Positions 1 to 5,713 of a stretch of 9,264 nucleotides of DNA are shown piece after piece. The stretch comes from Cytophagales bacterium (GTDB taxonomy: Bacteria; Bacteroidota; Bacteroidia; Cytophagales; Cyclobacteriaceae), in contig DNZD01000028.1 of the NCBI GenBank assembly GCA_003504855.1, positions 1 through 9,264 of the forward strand. Direction: 5' to 3'. The position numbers and the translations under genes were made by a program. Under the pieces are notes generated by a model. That model did no database searches. It was given only the letters and a program-made list of their open reading frames with translations, and was not told the DNA's origin. Each line of letters starts with the position of its first letter. Within the stretch, counting starts at the first letter, position 1.

Positions 1-967
1 CGTGCTGGCGGTGGGCAGTACCACCAGCACCGATGGGGATGTCACCGGCAACCACGGCCTTCGCGACATCTGGGTGGTGCGCCTCAACCCGGGCGGGGAG
101 ATACAATGGCAAAAGACACTTGGCGGATCTGGTGATGACTTTGCCAATGCCGCCATCGGCTTAAGCGATGGATCATTTGTCATCGCCGGATATGTAATTA
201 GTAATGACGGCGACGTGAGCGGCAACCATGGTGCAGAAGATGTGTGGGTAATCAAAATCGACGGCAGTGGCAAACTGCTTTGGCAGAAAACATTTGGCGG
301 ATCCTTCCGCGACGTTGGAAATGATATTGCGATGACGCTTGATGGTGGCTTTGTGGTAGCGGGACAGACCGGCAGTTCAGATGGTGACGTGGGCGGTTCG
401 CGCAACTCCCTCGACTATTGGGTGATCCGGATGGATGCCAATGGGAACAAGGTATGGTCAAAGGCTATGGGCAGCACCACCGAAGATGCGGCTACCGCAA
501 TAACCACGGCTTCTGATGGTACCATCACCATCGCGGGCTATGCATCCTCCAATGACGGCGACGTCACTGGCGGAACACTTACCCTCGATAACTTCTGGAT
601 TGTAAAAGTAGATGGGGTGGGTACGATGATCTGGCAGAAAACATTTGGGGGATCTGGCCTGGATCGTCCTACCGACATCATCACGGCGCCTGATGGATCT
701 TATCTTGTACTGGGACAAACCACCAGCAACGATGGGAATGTGAAGGGCAACCACGGACAACTCGATGCCTGGCTTATCGACATCGTTGGTAGCACCGGCA
801 CATTAATCTGGCAGCAGACGTTTGGGGGGACGGCGAACGATGTTTTTTATAACTTCTCCATTACCTCAGACAATGGTTTGGCCATGGCAGGCACTACCCT
901 CAGCAACGACGGCGACGTCACCGGCAACCACGGCGATATGGATATGTGGGTGCTGAAGGTGCATTAG
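1..967 (+). CDS. DGDV-repeat surface/secreted protein, C-terminal part (5'-truncated)
   Basis: The reading frame is open from the left edge, so the true start lies outside the window; the GTG at base 2 is not credible as a start. The 321 visible residues are five full repeats and one incomplete repeat of 58-59 residues. Each runs roughly [VI]xAGxTxSNDGDVxGNHGxxDxW[VI]VK[ILM]DxxGxxxWQKTFGGSxxDxxxxI...DGx. This layout resembles the delta-60-like or beta-propeller repeats of large exported Bacteroidota proteins. The acidic DGDVxGNHG loops could bind calcium, which is inference. The protein ends within the sixth repeat (MWVLKVH), so no type IX secretion C-terminal sorting domain follows the repeats. 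An N-terminal signal peptide cannot be assessed. The next gene starts 35 nt downstream on the same strand. Function unknown; an extracellular structural or binding role is likely. Confidence 0.8.
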   Translation, partial: VLAVGSTTSTDGDVTGNHGLRDIWVVRLNPGGEIQWQKTLGGSGDDFANAAIGLSDGSFVIAGYVISNDGDVSGNHGAEDVWVIKIDGSGKLLWQKTFGGSFRDVGNDIAMTLDGGFVVAGQTGSSDGDVGGSRNSLDYWVIRMDANGNKVWSKAMGSTTEDAATAITTASDGTITIAGYASSNDGDVTGGTLTLDNFWIVKVDGVGTMIWQKTFGGSGLDRPTDIITAPDGSYLVLGQTTSNDGNVKGNHGQLDAWLIDIVGSTGTLIWQQTFGGTANDVFYNFSITSDNGLAMAGTTLSNDGDVTGNHGDMDMWVLKVH

Positions 968-1002
968 TGCAACGGTTGTCGCCGTACTAGACTAGTAATG
1001 AC

Positions 1003-1470
1003 ATGCGCGGAGTACAAACCCTGATCACGGGTATGAGAAGTCTGATGGGCATACTTACCGTTGTGCTCCTGAATAATTGTTCTGACCCGGAACAAATCCG
1101 GGTAGATGCAATCAAAATCCTAAAGGTGAATCAGCATCCGTTCCTATCGGATCATGAGAGGAAATTGATCACCGTCAATAGGGCCAATCAGGTTATTGAT
1201 GAATTGTTTATCTACCCTGACTCCGGAGCAGGTTGTGAAGCGTACCTTTTTAATGGTGATGATGCATATATCCTGATTGACTGTAATGGACAGTGGATCA
1301 GGATTGATAAAGCCACGGGAAAGTTGAGAAGGGATGGGTGGAGGTGGGGTGAAAAATTGCCCGATAGTTACCTTGGCAGGCTTCGCGCCAGAATAGACTC
1401 GGTATATGATTATGCTTCAGGGACCTTGGTTCAAGAGAAAGAGGTTTATAGATTTAAAGACCCGGGATAA
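1003..1470 (+). CDS. Small putative lipoprotein of unknown function
   Basis: This encodes 155 residues from ATG 1003; an in-frame ATG at 1033 (Met11) would also keep the export signal. I do not recognise the family. The N-terminus has a hydrophobic stretch (residues 14-23, LMGILTVVLL) ending in LLNNC with Cys26, which looks like a signal peptidase II site, though Asn at -1 is unusual. The mature part is hydrophilic, with a central segment (GCEAYLFNGDDAYILIDCNG, about residues 75-94) that has beta-strand character and two cysteines. It begins only 35 nt after the repeat protein on the same strand, so the two are probably co-transcribed. Length and composition support a real gene, but no function can be assigned. 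Confidence 0.6.
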   Translation: MRGVQTLITGMRSLMGILTVVLLNNCSDPEQIRVDAIKILKVNQHPFLSDHERKLITVNRANQVIDELFIYPDSGAGCEAYLFNGDDAYILIDCNGQWIRIDKATGKLRRDGWRWGEKLPDSYLGRLRARIDSVYDYASGTLVQEKEVYRFKDPG

Positions 1471-1764
1471 GAGACAAAAGCTTTTGCTGTGCCCTCCAGC
1501 AATTCGTTGAAAAGATTGGATTCGGACTGCGGGTTTTGGAGCGATTCATTCTGCGCCTGAATGCAGTCATGGCAATGACTCCCCTTAATCAATAGCTACT
1601 CAATTTGGATGTCGCAAATTGCGACATCCAATACCTAAAGGCCTGGAATTGATTGCTCTTAAGCAACAGTGTATTGGCATCGTTCAGGATCAATTTTAGT
1701 CCTGATTTCCGGTGCTCCCCGATACCCTCTTTGTCCTCTATAAGAAGGATTTTTGCTTCACATA
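1471..1764. other. Gene-poor intergenic region left of ORF6N cassette 1
   Basis: This 294-nt stretch has no convincing gene. It contains a 12-bp palindrome CAAAAGCTTTTG at 1475-1486, a small hairpin AGTCAT-GGCA-ATGACT at 1565-1580, and the 27-bp palindrome at 1605-1631. The last 130 nt are the leader of the ORF6N gene. I see no clear Bacteroidota TAnnTTTG promoter box here. Confidence 0.6.
1605..1631. repeat. Upstream 27-bp palindrome of ORF6N cassette 1
   Basis: Perfect odd palindrome: arm TTGGATGTCGCAA, single central A at 1618, then the complementary arm. It matches 26 of 27 bases of the coding segment 1959-1985 inside the ORF6N gene downstream (the one difference is T for A at the sixth base). 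It ends 133 nt before the ATG. No T-run follows on either strand, so it does not look like an intrinsic terminator. If translated in the corresponding frame it would read WMSQIATSN. Confidence 0.9.
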
Positions 1765-2313
1765 ATGGCTAAGCGCATTACCAACGAGATAATTGTCAAT
1801 CAGATATACCACATTCGTGGACGAAGTGTAATGATTGACCGTGACCTGGCAACGCTCTATGGAGTTCCTACCAGGCGACTGAATGAACAGGTGAAACGGA
1901 ACTTCAGGCGCTTTCCGGAGGACTTCATGTTTCAGCTTACCCGACGCGAACTGGCGATTTGGAAGTCGCAAATTGCGACATCCAATAACGTCCGCATGGG
2001 GTTGCGTAAGTTGCCATATGCATTCACCGAGCTGGGCGTGGCCATGCTTTCCAGTGTGTTAAACAGTTCGATTGCCATCGAAGTCAATATTGCCATTGTC
2101 CGGGTGTTCACCCGGTTGCGCGAAGTACAGCTCAGCAATAAGGAAATATTGTTAAAGTTGGAGCGTATCAGCGGCAGTATGCTCAGGAATGAGCACCGGA
2201 TAACCAAAAATGAAAAAGATATTCTTGAAGTATTCAGGGCTATGAAAGCGCTGTTAAGCCCTTCGCTGAAACCCATGCGTAAGATCGGATTCAGGCAGCG
2301 AGTTTCTGAATGA
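1765..2313 (+). CDS. ORF6N-domain DNA-binding protein (copy 1)
   Basis: This encodes 182 residues. The ORF6N domain (KilA-N-like family of phage and accessory proteins, thought to bind DNA) spans about residues 8-100, with IYHIRG at 14-19, VMIDRDLATLYGV at 22-34, RNFRRFPEDFMF at 45-56 and the FTELGVAML strand near 88-95. Residues 118-160 look helical or coiled-coil, and the protein ends in a basic tail (MRKIGFRQR). ATG 1765 is chosen over the TTG at 1753 because it aligns with the start of the second ORF6N protein in this window. Codons 65-74 (IWKSQIATSN) lie on a near-perfect palindrome that also flanks the gene on both sides. It converges on pth. Possible roles are transcription regulator, antirepressor or accessory-element protein; DNA binding is known for the family, and the target is inferred. 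Confidence 0.85.
   Translation: MAKRITNEIIVNQIYHIRGRSVMIDRDLATLYGVPTRRLNEQVKRNFRRFPEDFMFQLTRRELAIWKSQIATSNNVRMGLRKLPYAFTELGVAMLSSVLNSSIAIEVNIAIVRVFTRLREVQLSNKEILLKLERISGSMLRNEHRITKNEKDILEVFRAMKALLSPSLKPMRKIGFRQRVSE
1959..1985 (+). repeat. Internal coding copy of the cassette 1 palindrome
   Basis: This is an odd palindrome with one arm mismatch (A1964/A1980), centre A1972. Bases 1959-1986 are exactly the reverse complement of 2358-2385, and 1959-1985 matches 1605-1631 at 26 of 27 bases. It lies in frame within the ORF6N gene and encodes WKSQIATSN (residues 66-74), a position where the second ORF6N protein in the window reads WRKEHVADG. Confidence 0.9.
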
Positions 2314-2358
2314 GTCACTATGCTGCCGGATGAAAGTATCCTTAACACAACACATCAA

Positions 2359-2385
2359 TTGGATGTCGCAATTTGCGACTTCCAA
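2359..2385. repeat. Downstream 27-bp palindrome of ORF6N cassette 1
   Basis: Odd palindrome with centre T2372 and one arm mismatch; the left arm is TTGGATGTCGCAA. Its reverse complement (2385-2358) is identical over 28 bp to coding bases 1959-1986. It sits 45 nt after the ORF6N stop and 10 nt from the stop of the convergent pth gene. There is no adjacent T-tract. Confidence 0.9.
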
Positions 2386-2395
2386 TTTCAGGGAT

Positions 2396-2965
2396 TTAAG
2401 TATTTTGTGTGTTGTGAATATTCATCGCCCGTTCCATACCGATCGTGCAGAACGAAAACACCGTCTCAATGGCTTTATCCATGATGGCGGGGAGTGCCTG
2501 AATCTCTTCAGGCCCAAAGTTGCTCAGCACATAATCCACCTGCTTGCCTTTCGCGAATTCACTGCCGATCCCCATCCGCAGTCTTGCATAATCCTGTCCG
2601 CTCAGGGTGGCCTCAATATTCTTCAATCCGTTGTGGCCAGCCGAGCTTCCCTTGGCACGCAAACGCTGAACCCCAAAGGGGAGTGCGATTTCATCCACCA
2701 CGACCAGCAGGTTTTCTTTCGGGATCTTTAATTCCTGCAGCCAGTATGCAATCGCTTTGCCACTCAGGTTCATGTAGGTATTGGGCTTGATCAGGTGTAG
2801 TTGTTTGCCCTTGTATTTGAATTCGGCCTTGTCGGCCAGGCGATTGGTGGTGAACGCAAAGCCGTGGTTGTCGGCCATCCGGTCGAGGGTGAGAAAACCA
2901 ATGTTGTGCCGGGTGAGTTCATACTCCGGACCGATATTTCCCAGGCCTGCGATCAGAAACTTCAT
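2396..2965 (-). CDS. pth: Peptidyl-tRNA hydrolase
   Basis: This 189-residue cytosolic enzyme hydrolyses the ester bond of peptidyl-tRNAs released from stalled ribosomes, recycling tRNA. Length and motifs fit bacterial Pth: GLGNIGPEYELTRHN at 7-21 with Asn10 and the catalytic-type His20, PNTYMNLSG at 61-69 with Asn62 and Asn66, VVVDEIALPFG with Asp91, and GSSAGHNGLKN with Asn112. The family usually has D-D-L-D around the catalytic Asp; here it is D-E-I-A, which may be lineage variation. The gene lies downstream of rplY but is separated from it by a strong terminator, and a TAnnTTTG box at 2988-2995 suggests its own promoter. Its 3' end abuts the palindrome of ORF6N cassette 1, and no other terminator is visible there. 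Confidence 0.97.
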   Translation of the reverse strand: MKFLIAGLGNIGPEYELTRHNIGFLTLDRMADNHGFAFTTNRLADKAEFKYKGKQLHLIKPNTYMNLSGKAIAYWLQELKIPKENLLVVVDEIALPFGVQRLRAKGSSAGHNGLKNIEATLSGQDYARLRMGIGSEFAKGKQVDYVLSNFGPEEIQALPAIMDKAIETVFSFCTIGMERAMNIHNTQNT

Positions 2966-2987
2966 GACATTGAAATGCGATGAGGGT

Positions 2988-2995
2988 CAAAGTTA
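2988..2995 (-). promoter_or_regulatory. Candidate Bacteroidota -7 box for pth
   Basis: Read on the minus strand this is TAACTTTG, an exact match to TAnnTTTG, 22 nt upstream of the pth start. The expected -33 position carries TTAG rather than TTTG. Because a terminator separates rplY from pth, an own promoter here is plausible. Confidence 0.5.
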
Positions 2996-3043
2996 AGCGG
3001 ATAAACATTACCCTGCTAAGTGCACGATGGTGGTCCTGAAAAC

Positions 3044-3076
3044 AAAAAATCCCGCCTGCGCGGAGCAGACGGGATT
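3044..3076 (-). terminator. Rho-independent terminator of prs-rplY
   Basis: On the minus strand a 12-bp stem AATCCCGTCTGC / GCAGGCGGGATT (one T-G wobble) encloses a 5-nt loop (TCCGC) at 3060-3064 and is followed directly by a T-run. It begins 20 nt after the rplY stop and should end the prs-rplY transcript before pth. Confidence 0.9.
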
Positions 3077-3096
3077 GATTAAAGGAGAAGTGATGA

Positions 3097-3780
3097 TTAC
3101 TTCTTCTTCGGTTCTTCTTTCTTGGGAGCATCTGCCTTCTTGGCATCGGCGGCCGGAGCAGCAGCGGCTGCAGCTGCGGGTGCAGCGGCGTCGGCAGCAC
3201 CTTCGGCGGGCTTGGCAGTTTCCTCAGCCAGTTTAGCGGCGCGAGGCACTTCCACAACCGCGATGGATGCTTTCGGAGCATCGATGAATGTCAGACCAGG
3301 CATCTTGATGTCTCCCACTTTCACTGCGTGGTGGAAGTCCAGTTCAGAGCAGTCTACATCGATATGGTCAGGCATGTCTTTGGGTAAGCCCATGACCTTG
3401 AGGGAAGCCTTCTTGCGCACGAGCGTACCACCTTTGGATACACCGGGAGCCTGGCCCACCAGACGGGTAGGGATTTCCATTTTGATCTTGCGGTCTTCTG
3501 CAATGCGCAGGAAGTCGGCATGCAGGATGATTTCACTCACCGGATGAAACTGAGCCTCCTGAAGGATGGCCTGGCACTCGTCACCTTCAATGTTCAGGTG
3601 AACGAAGTGTGCTTCGTTGGTGTAAATGATGTCGCGGAACAGAATCACGGGTGCATAAAAGTGAATTTGTTCACCGCCGCCGTACAATACGCAGGGGACA
3701 TTTCCGGACTGGCGGATATTTTCAGCATCCGTCTTGCCGAGATTTGCTCTTCGATACCCTATAATCTCAACAGTTTTCAT
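3097..3780 (-). CDS. rplY: 50S ribosomal protein L25 (long Ctc/TL5 type)
   Basis: This is a 227-residue protein of the long L25/Ctc/TL5 class, which binds 5S rRNA in the central protuberance of the large subunit. Residues 1-95 form the L25 domain (VPCVLYGGGEQIHF at 28-41, HADFLRI near 87-93). Residues 100-180 form the C-terminal beta domain (PTRLVGQAPGVSKGG at 104-118, DHIDVDCSELDF at 138-149). From about residue 182 the protein becomes a low-complexity tail rich in Ala, Pro, Lys and Glu that ends KKEEPKKK, as in many Bacteroidota L25 proteins. It starts 35 nt after the prs stop with no terminator between them, so the two probably form one operon. The Ala-rich tail produces long spurious reading frames on the opposite strand. 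Confidence 0.96.
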   Translation of the reverse strand: MKTVEIIGYRRANLGKTDAENIRQSGNVPCVLYGGGEQIHFYAPVILFRDIIYTNEAHFVHLNIEGDECQAILQEAQFHPVSEIILHADFLRIAEDRKIKMEIPTRLVGQAPGVSKGGTLVRKKASLKVMGLPKDMPDHIDVDCSELDFHHAVKVGDIKMPGLTFIDAPKASIAVVEVPRAAKLAEETAKPAEGAADAAAPAAAAAAAPAADAKKADAPKKEEPKKK

Positions 3781-3815
3781 GATTAATAATTGGTTAGTTA
3801 TAAAAGAAAAATTGA

Positions 3816-4745
3816 TTACAGCTTAATGAACAACGAGCTGATGGACTCGTGATCGTGTATCTTCCGGATGGCTTTCGCAAACAGGTTGGATACCGACAAT
3901 ACTTTGATCTTGGGTGTTTGTTGCTTCAACGGAATAGTATCGGTCACCACAATTTCTTCCAGGTTCGACTTTTCGATGTTTTCGTAGGCATTGCCACTCA
4001 GCACGGGGTGTGTACACACCGCGGGTACCGAGCGTGCGCCATTGTCCTTCAACAACTGGGCAGCCTTGCAAATGGTGCCGGCGGTGTCAACGAGGTCGTC
4101 CACCAATACCACATCCTTACCTTCTACTTCACCGATCAGTCGCATGGACTCAACCTTATTGGCTTCTTTGCGGTACTTATCGCAAACCGCCAGGTCGGCG
4201 GTGAAGTACTTGGCAAAACTGCGTGCCCGCTTGATACCGCCCACGTCAGGGGTAGCAAACATGATATTTTCCAGGTTCAGGGACTTGAGGTAGGGTATAA
4301 AGATGTAGGCACCATCGAGGTGGTCTACCGGAATATCAAAGAAACCCTGGATCTGGTCGGCGTGCAGGTCGCAGGTCATGATGCGATGGGCGCCGGCAGC
4401 TGAGATCAGATTGGCAATCATCTTGGCGGCAATGGCCACCCGTGGCTTGTCTTTGCGGTCCTGACGGGCATAGCCAAAATAGGGGATCACCACGTTCACA
4501 TTCTCGGCGCTCGCCCGACGCGCAGCGTCGATCATGAGCAGCAATTCCATGAAGTTGTCGGCAGGAGCGAAGGTAGATTGCACGATAAACACGTCATGAC
4601 CGCGCACCGACTCCGCCAGATAGGGCGACATCTCTCCGTCGCTGAATTGCTGGTAGTTAACCTGCCCCAGTGATTCACCATAGGACTGGGCGATCTTCTC
4701 GGCCAGGTAGGTGGTAGCACGTCCTGAAAATATTCTTACTGCCAT
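3816..4745 (-). CDS. prs: Ribose-phosphate pyrophosphokinase (PRPP synthetase)
   Basis: This 309-residue cytosolic enzyme converts ribose 5-phosphate and ATP to PRPP, the precursor for purines, pyrimidines, histidine, tryptophan and NAD. Class I features are all present: FSDGEM at 34-39, the flexible catalytic loop YFGYARQDRK at 89-98, CDLHADQIQGFF at 125-136 with His128, and the PRPP-binding loop DDLVDTAGT at 216-224 (DDMIDTAGT in many homologues). Length is typical. ATG 4745 is supported by the conserved N-terminal phosphate-binding region starting directly after it. The leader contains a terminator-like hairpin 13 nt upstream of the start codon, and no TAnnTTTG box lies between the gene and the tRNA, so transcription may come from the tRNA promoter by read-through. 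Confidence 0.98.
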   Translation of the reverse strand: MAVRIFSGRATTYLAEKIAQSYGESLGQVNYQQFSDGEMSPYLAESVRGHDVFIVQSTFAPADNFMELLLMIDAARRASAENVNVVIPYFGYARQDRKDKPRVAIAAKMIANLISAAGAHRIMTCDLHADQIQGFFDIPVDHLDGAYIFIPYLKSLNLENIMFATPDVGGIKRARSFAKYFTADLAVCDKYRKEANKVESMRLIGEVEGKDVVLVDDLVDTAGTICKAAQLLKDNGARSVPAVCTHPVLSGNAYENIEKSNLEEIVVTDTIPLKQQTPKIKVLSVSNLFAKAIRKIHDHESISSLFIKL

Positions 4746-4755
4746 GCGACGAATT

Positions 4756-4777
4756 AAAAATCCCGCTTAGCGGGATT
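4756..4777 (-). terminator. Terminator-like hairpin between tRNA-Gln and prs
   Basis: On the minus strand an 8-bp perfect stem AATCCCGC / GCGGGATT with a 3-nt loop (TAA) is followed by five or more T residues. It starts 12 nt after the tRNA 3' end and finishes just upstream of the prs start. It may terminate tRNA transcription or act as a partial attenuator for prs. Confidence 0.8.
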
Positions 4778-4789
4778 CTACACTTCTTG

Positions 4790-4862
4790 TTGCCCGACCA
4801 GGGCTCGAACCTGGACTTTCTTGAATCAAAATCAAGCGTGTTGCCAATTACACCATCGGGCA
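4790..4862 (-). tRNA. tRNA-Gln (anticodon UUG)
   Basis: The reverse complement folds as a full cloverleaf. The acceptor is TGCCCGA paired with TCGGGCA, followed by a D-arm with GTGTAATTGGCAACAC. The anticodon stem is CTTGA/TCAAG with loop TTTTGAT, giving anticodon TTG. The T-arm is CCAGG-TTCGAGC-CCTGG. The discriminator base is A, and CCA is not encoded (CAA follows). The anticodon reads CAA glutamine codons. Confidence 0.97.
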
Positions 4863-4902
4863 ATACCTCCTCAAAATTGCTTTATGGGCTATTTTGGGTG
4901 GG

Positions 4903-4910
4903 CAAAGGTA
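4903..4910 (-). promoter_or_regulatory. Candidate -7 box for tRNA-Gln (and possibly prs)
   Basis: On the minus strand this is TACCTTTG, an exact TAnnTTTG match about 41 nt upstream of the tRNA 5' end. The -33 region is weak (GTTT). It is the only clear Bacteroidota-type box upstream of the tRNA-prs-rplY block. Confidence 0.5.
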
Positions 4911-4958
4911 GAATTTATTTGGGAAAGTAAAACCCCAAAAGACAACAATTTGGCGTTT

Positions 4959-5528
4959 TTAGAGGCCTTTATCCTCAGTCTGTGGCTGGCCTTCAATGAA
5001 GCCGTCAGCCCAAAAGCGATACTTGTCCAGAATGGAGATCACCGCGTTCTTCAGGTGCCTGTTATTATTAAAATCAATGCCGCCATACAAGGTGGTGGCG
5101 TACCCTTGCCAGATGGACCGATTCTGACGACGGTCGAAGAACTGAATAAGCAGGGTACCGGCACGCATGTCGTATTTCTGCTTGTCGTAGTTGAGGTTTT
5201 CGTTCTGTGACTTTACCCAGTCTTCGATGTCTGGCTGATTGTAACCATTGAAGCTGAGGCTGTCCTTATACATCTTGAAGGCAATGATCAGGTGGGGGCG
5301 GTGTTCGGACTGTTTGTATCCCAAAAACCGCATCCGGGAAATGATGGACTTTTCAATAACCGAGTTCACCATGCTGGAATCGGCCATTCCGGTGGGGCGC
5401 ATGATTTCAAAAGTGCGGTACTTCTTGAAATTGCCGCGATAACTGTAATCGTACTCTACCGGTAACTCCTTGAGGCTAAGGCAAGAAGAGAACAGGATCA
5501 CCAAAATGAGGGGAGAGTAAGTTCTCAT
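4959..5528 (-). CDS. DUF4136-type lipoprotein
   Basis: This encodes 189 residues starting at ATG 5528. The N-terminus is a short signal peptide (YSPLILVILFSSC) with a candidate lipidated Cys16, so it is probably anchored in the outer membrane or periplasm. The mature protein begins with the pattern typical of DUF4136: VEYDYSYRGNFKKYRTFEIM at 24-43, then a helix with SVIEKSIISRMRFLGYKQSEHRPHLIIAF at about 56-84. Later comes a strand pair with AGTLLIQFFDRRQNRSIWQGYAT. DUF4136 proteins have no established biochemical function. The gene is divergent from ppc, and the 185 nt between them carry a candidate promoter for this gene. Confidence 0.85.
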   Translation of the reverse strand: MRTYSPLILVILFSSCLSLKELPVEYDYSYRGNFKKYRTFEIMRPTGMADSSMVNSVIEKSIISRMRFLGYKQSEHRPHLIIAFKMYKDSLSFNGYNQPDIEDWVKSQNENLNYDKQKYDMRAGTLLIQFFDRRQNRSIWQGYATTLYGGIDFNNNRHLKNAVISILDKYRFWADGFIEGQPQTEDKGL

Positions 5529-5558
5529 GGTTGTGTTAGGTTCAGGAACAATTGACGG

Positions 5559-5589
5559 AAAATTTACCCTTCTTGTAACAATATAACAA
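5559..5589 (-). promoter_or_regulatory. Candidate promoter of the DUF4136 gene
   Basis: On the minus strand TTG (5587-5589) is separated by 20 nt from TAAATTTT (5559-5566), close to the Bacteroidota TTTG-N19-21-TAnnTTTG layout. It lies about 30 nt upstream of the start codon. The last base of the -7 box is T rather than G. Confidence 0.35.
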
Positions 5590-5700
5590 TCGAAAGAATT
5601 CCCTTTTTTTTACCATTCGGGCCCACGGCGGGTTTATGGCCCTTATGGAGAAACTTATGGGGAATTGGAAAATCCTCCCTATACAATGATCTTTCGACAA

Positions 5701-5706
5701 AAGGAG
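5701..5706 (+). promoter_or_regulatory. Shine-Dalgarno site deciding the GTG start of ppc
   Basis: AAGGAG lies 7 nt upstream of GTG 5714, a strong ribosome-binding site. This is noteworthy because most Bacteroidota genes lack a clear Shine-Dalgarno sequence. It supports GTG rather than a downstream codon as the start. Confidence 0.7.
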
Positions 5707-5713
5707 TACACCC

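Noticed and set aside
1605..1631. Reading the ORF6N palindromes as ordinary intrinsic terminators.
   Set aside because: None of the four flanking palindromes is followed by a T-tract on either strand, and the arms leave no proper loop. The copy at 1605 also lies 134 nt beyond the nearest upstream stop codon.
1753..1764. TTG start for ORF6N copy 1 (and TTG 8362 for copy 2).
   Set aside because: The ATG starts at 1765 and 8407 align exactly between the paralogues, whereas the upstream extensions share nothing.
1589..1768. Minus-strand open frame of 59 codons reading through the upstream palindrome (ends ...YWMSQFATSKLSSY).
   Set aside because: It has no usable start codon apart from a late ATG, and the SQFATS match follows from the palindrome itself. 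I cannot recognise the rest as a protein family.
3122..3547. Long plus-strand open frame rich in alanine and serine.
   Set aside because: It is antisense to rplY and exists because of the Ala/Pro/Lys-rich L25 tail; the minus-strand protein has clear family motifs.
3849..4403. Plus-strand 184-codon open frame.
   Set aside because: It lies wholly antisense to prs, whose catalytic motifs are unmistakable.
4935..4953. Weak hairpin CCAAA/TTTGG as terminator of the DUF4136 gene.
   Set aside because: The stem has only five A/T-rich pairs and a long loop; it is not convincing without expression data.
5634..5660. Three TTATGG direct repeats upstream of ppc as an operator.
   Set aside because: The repeats are 6 bp with uneven spacing (9 and 12 nt), which is compatible with chance.
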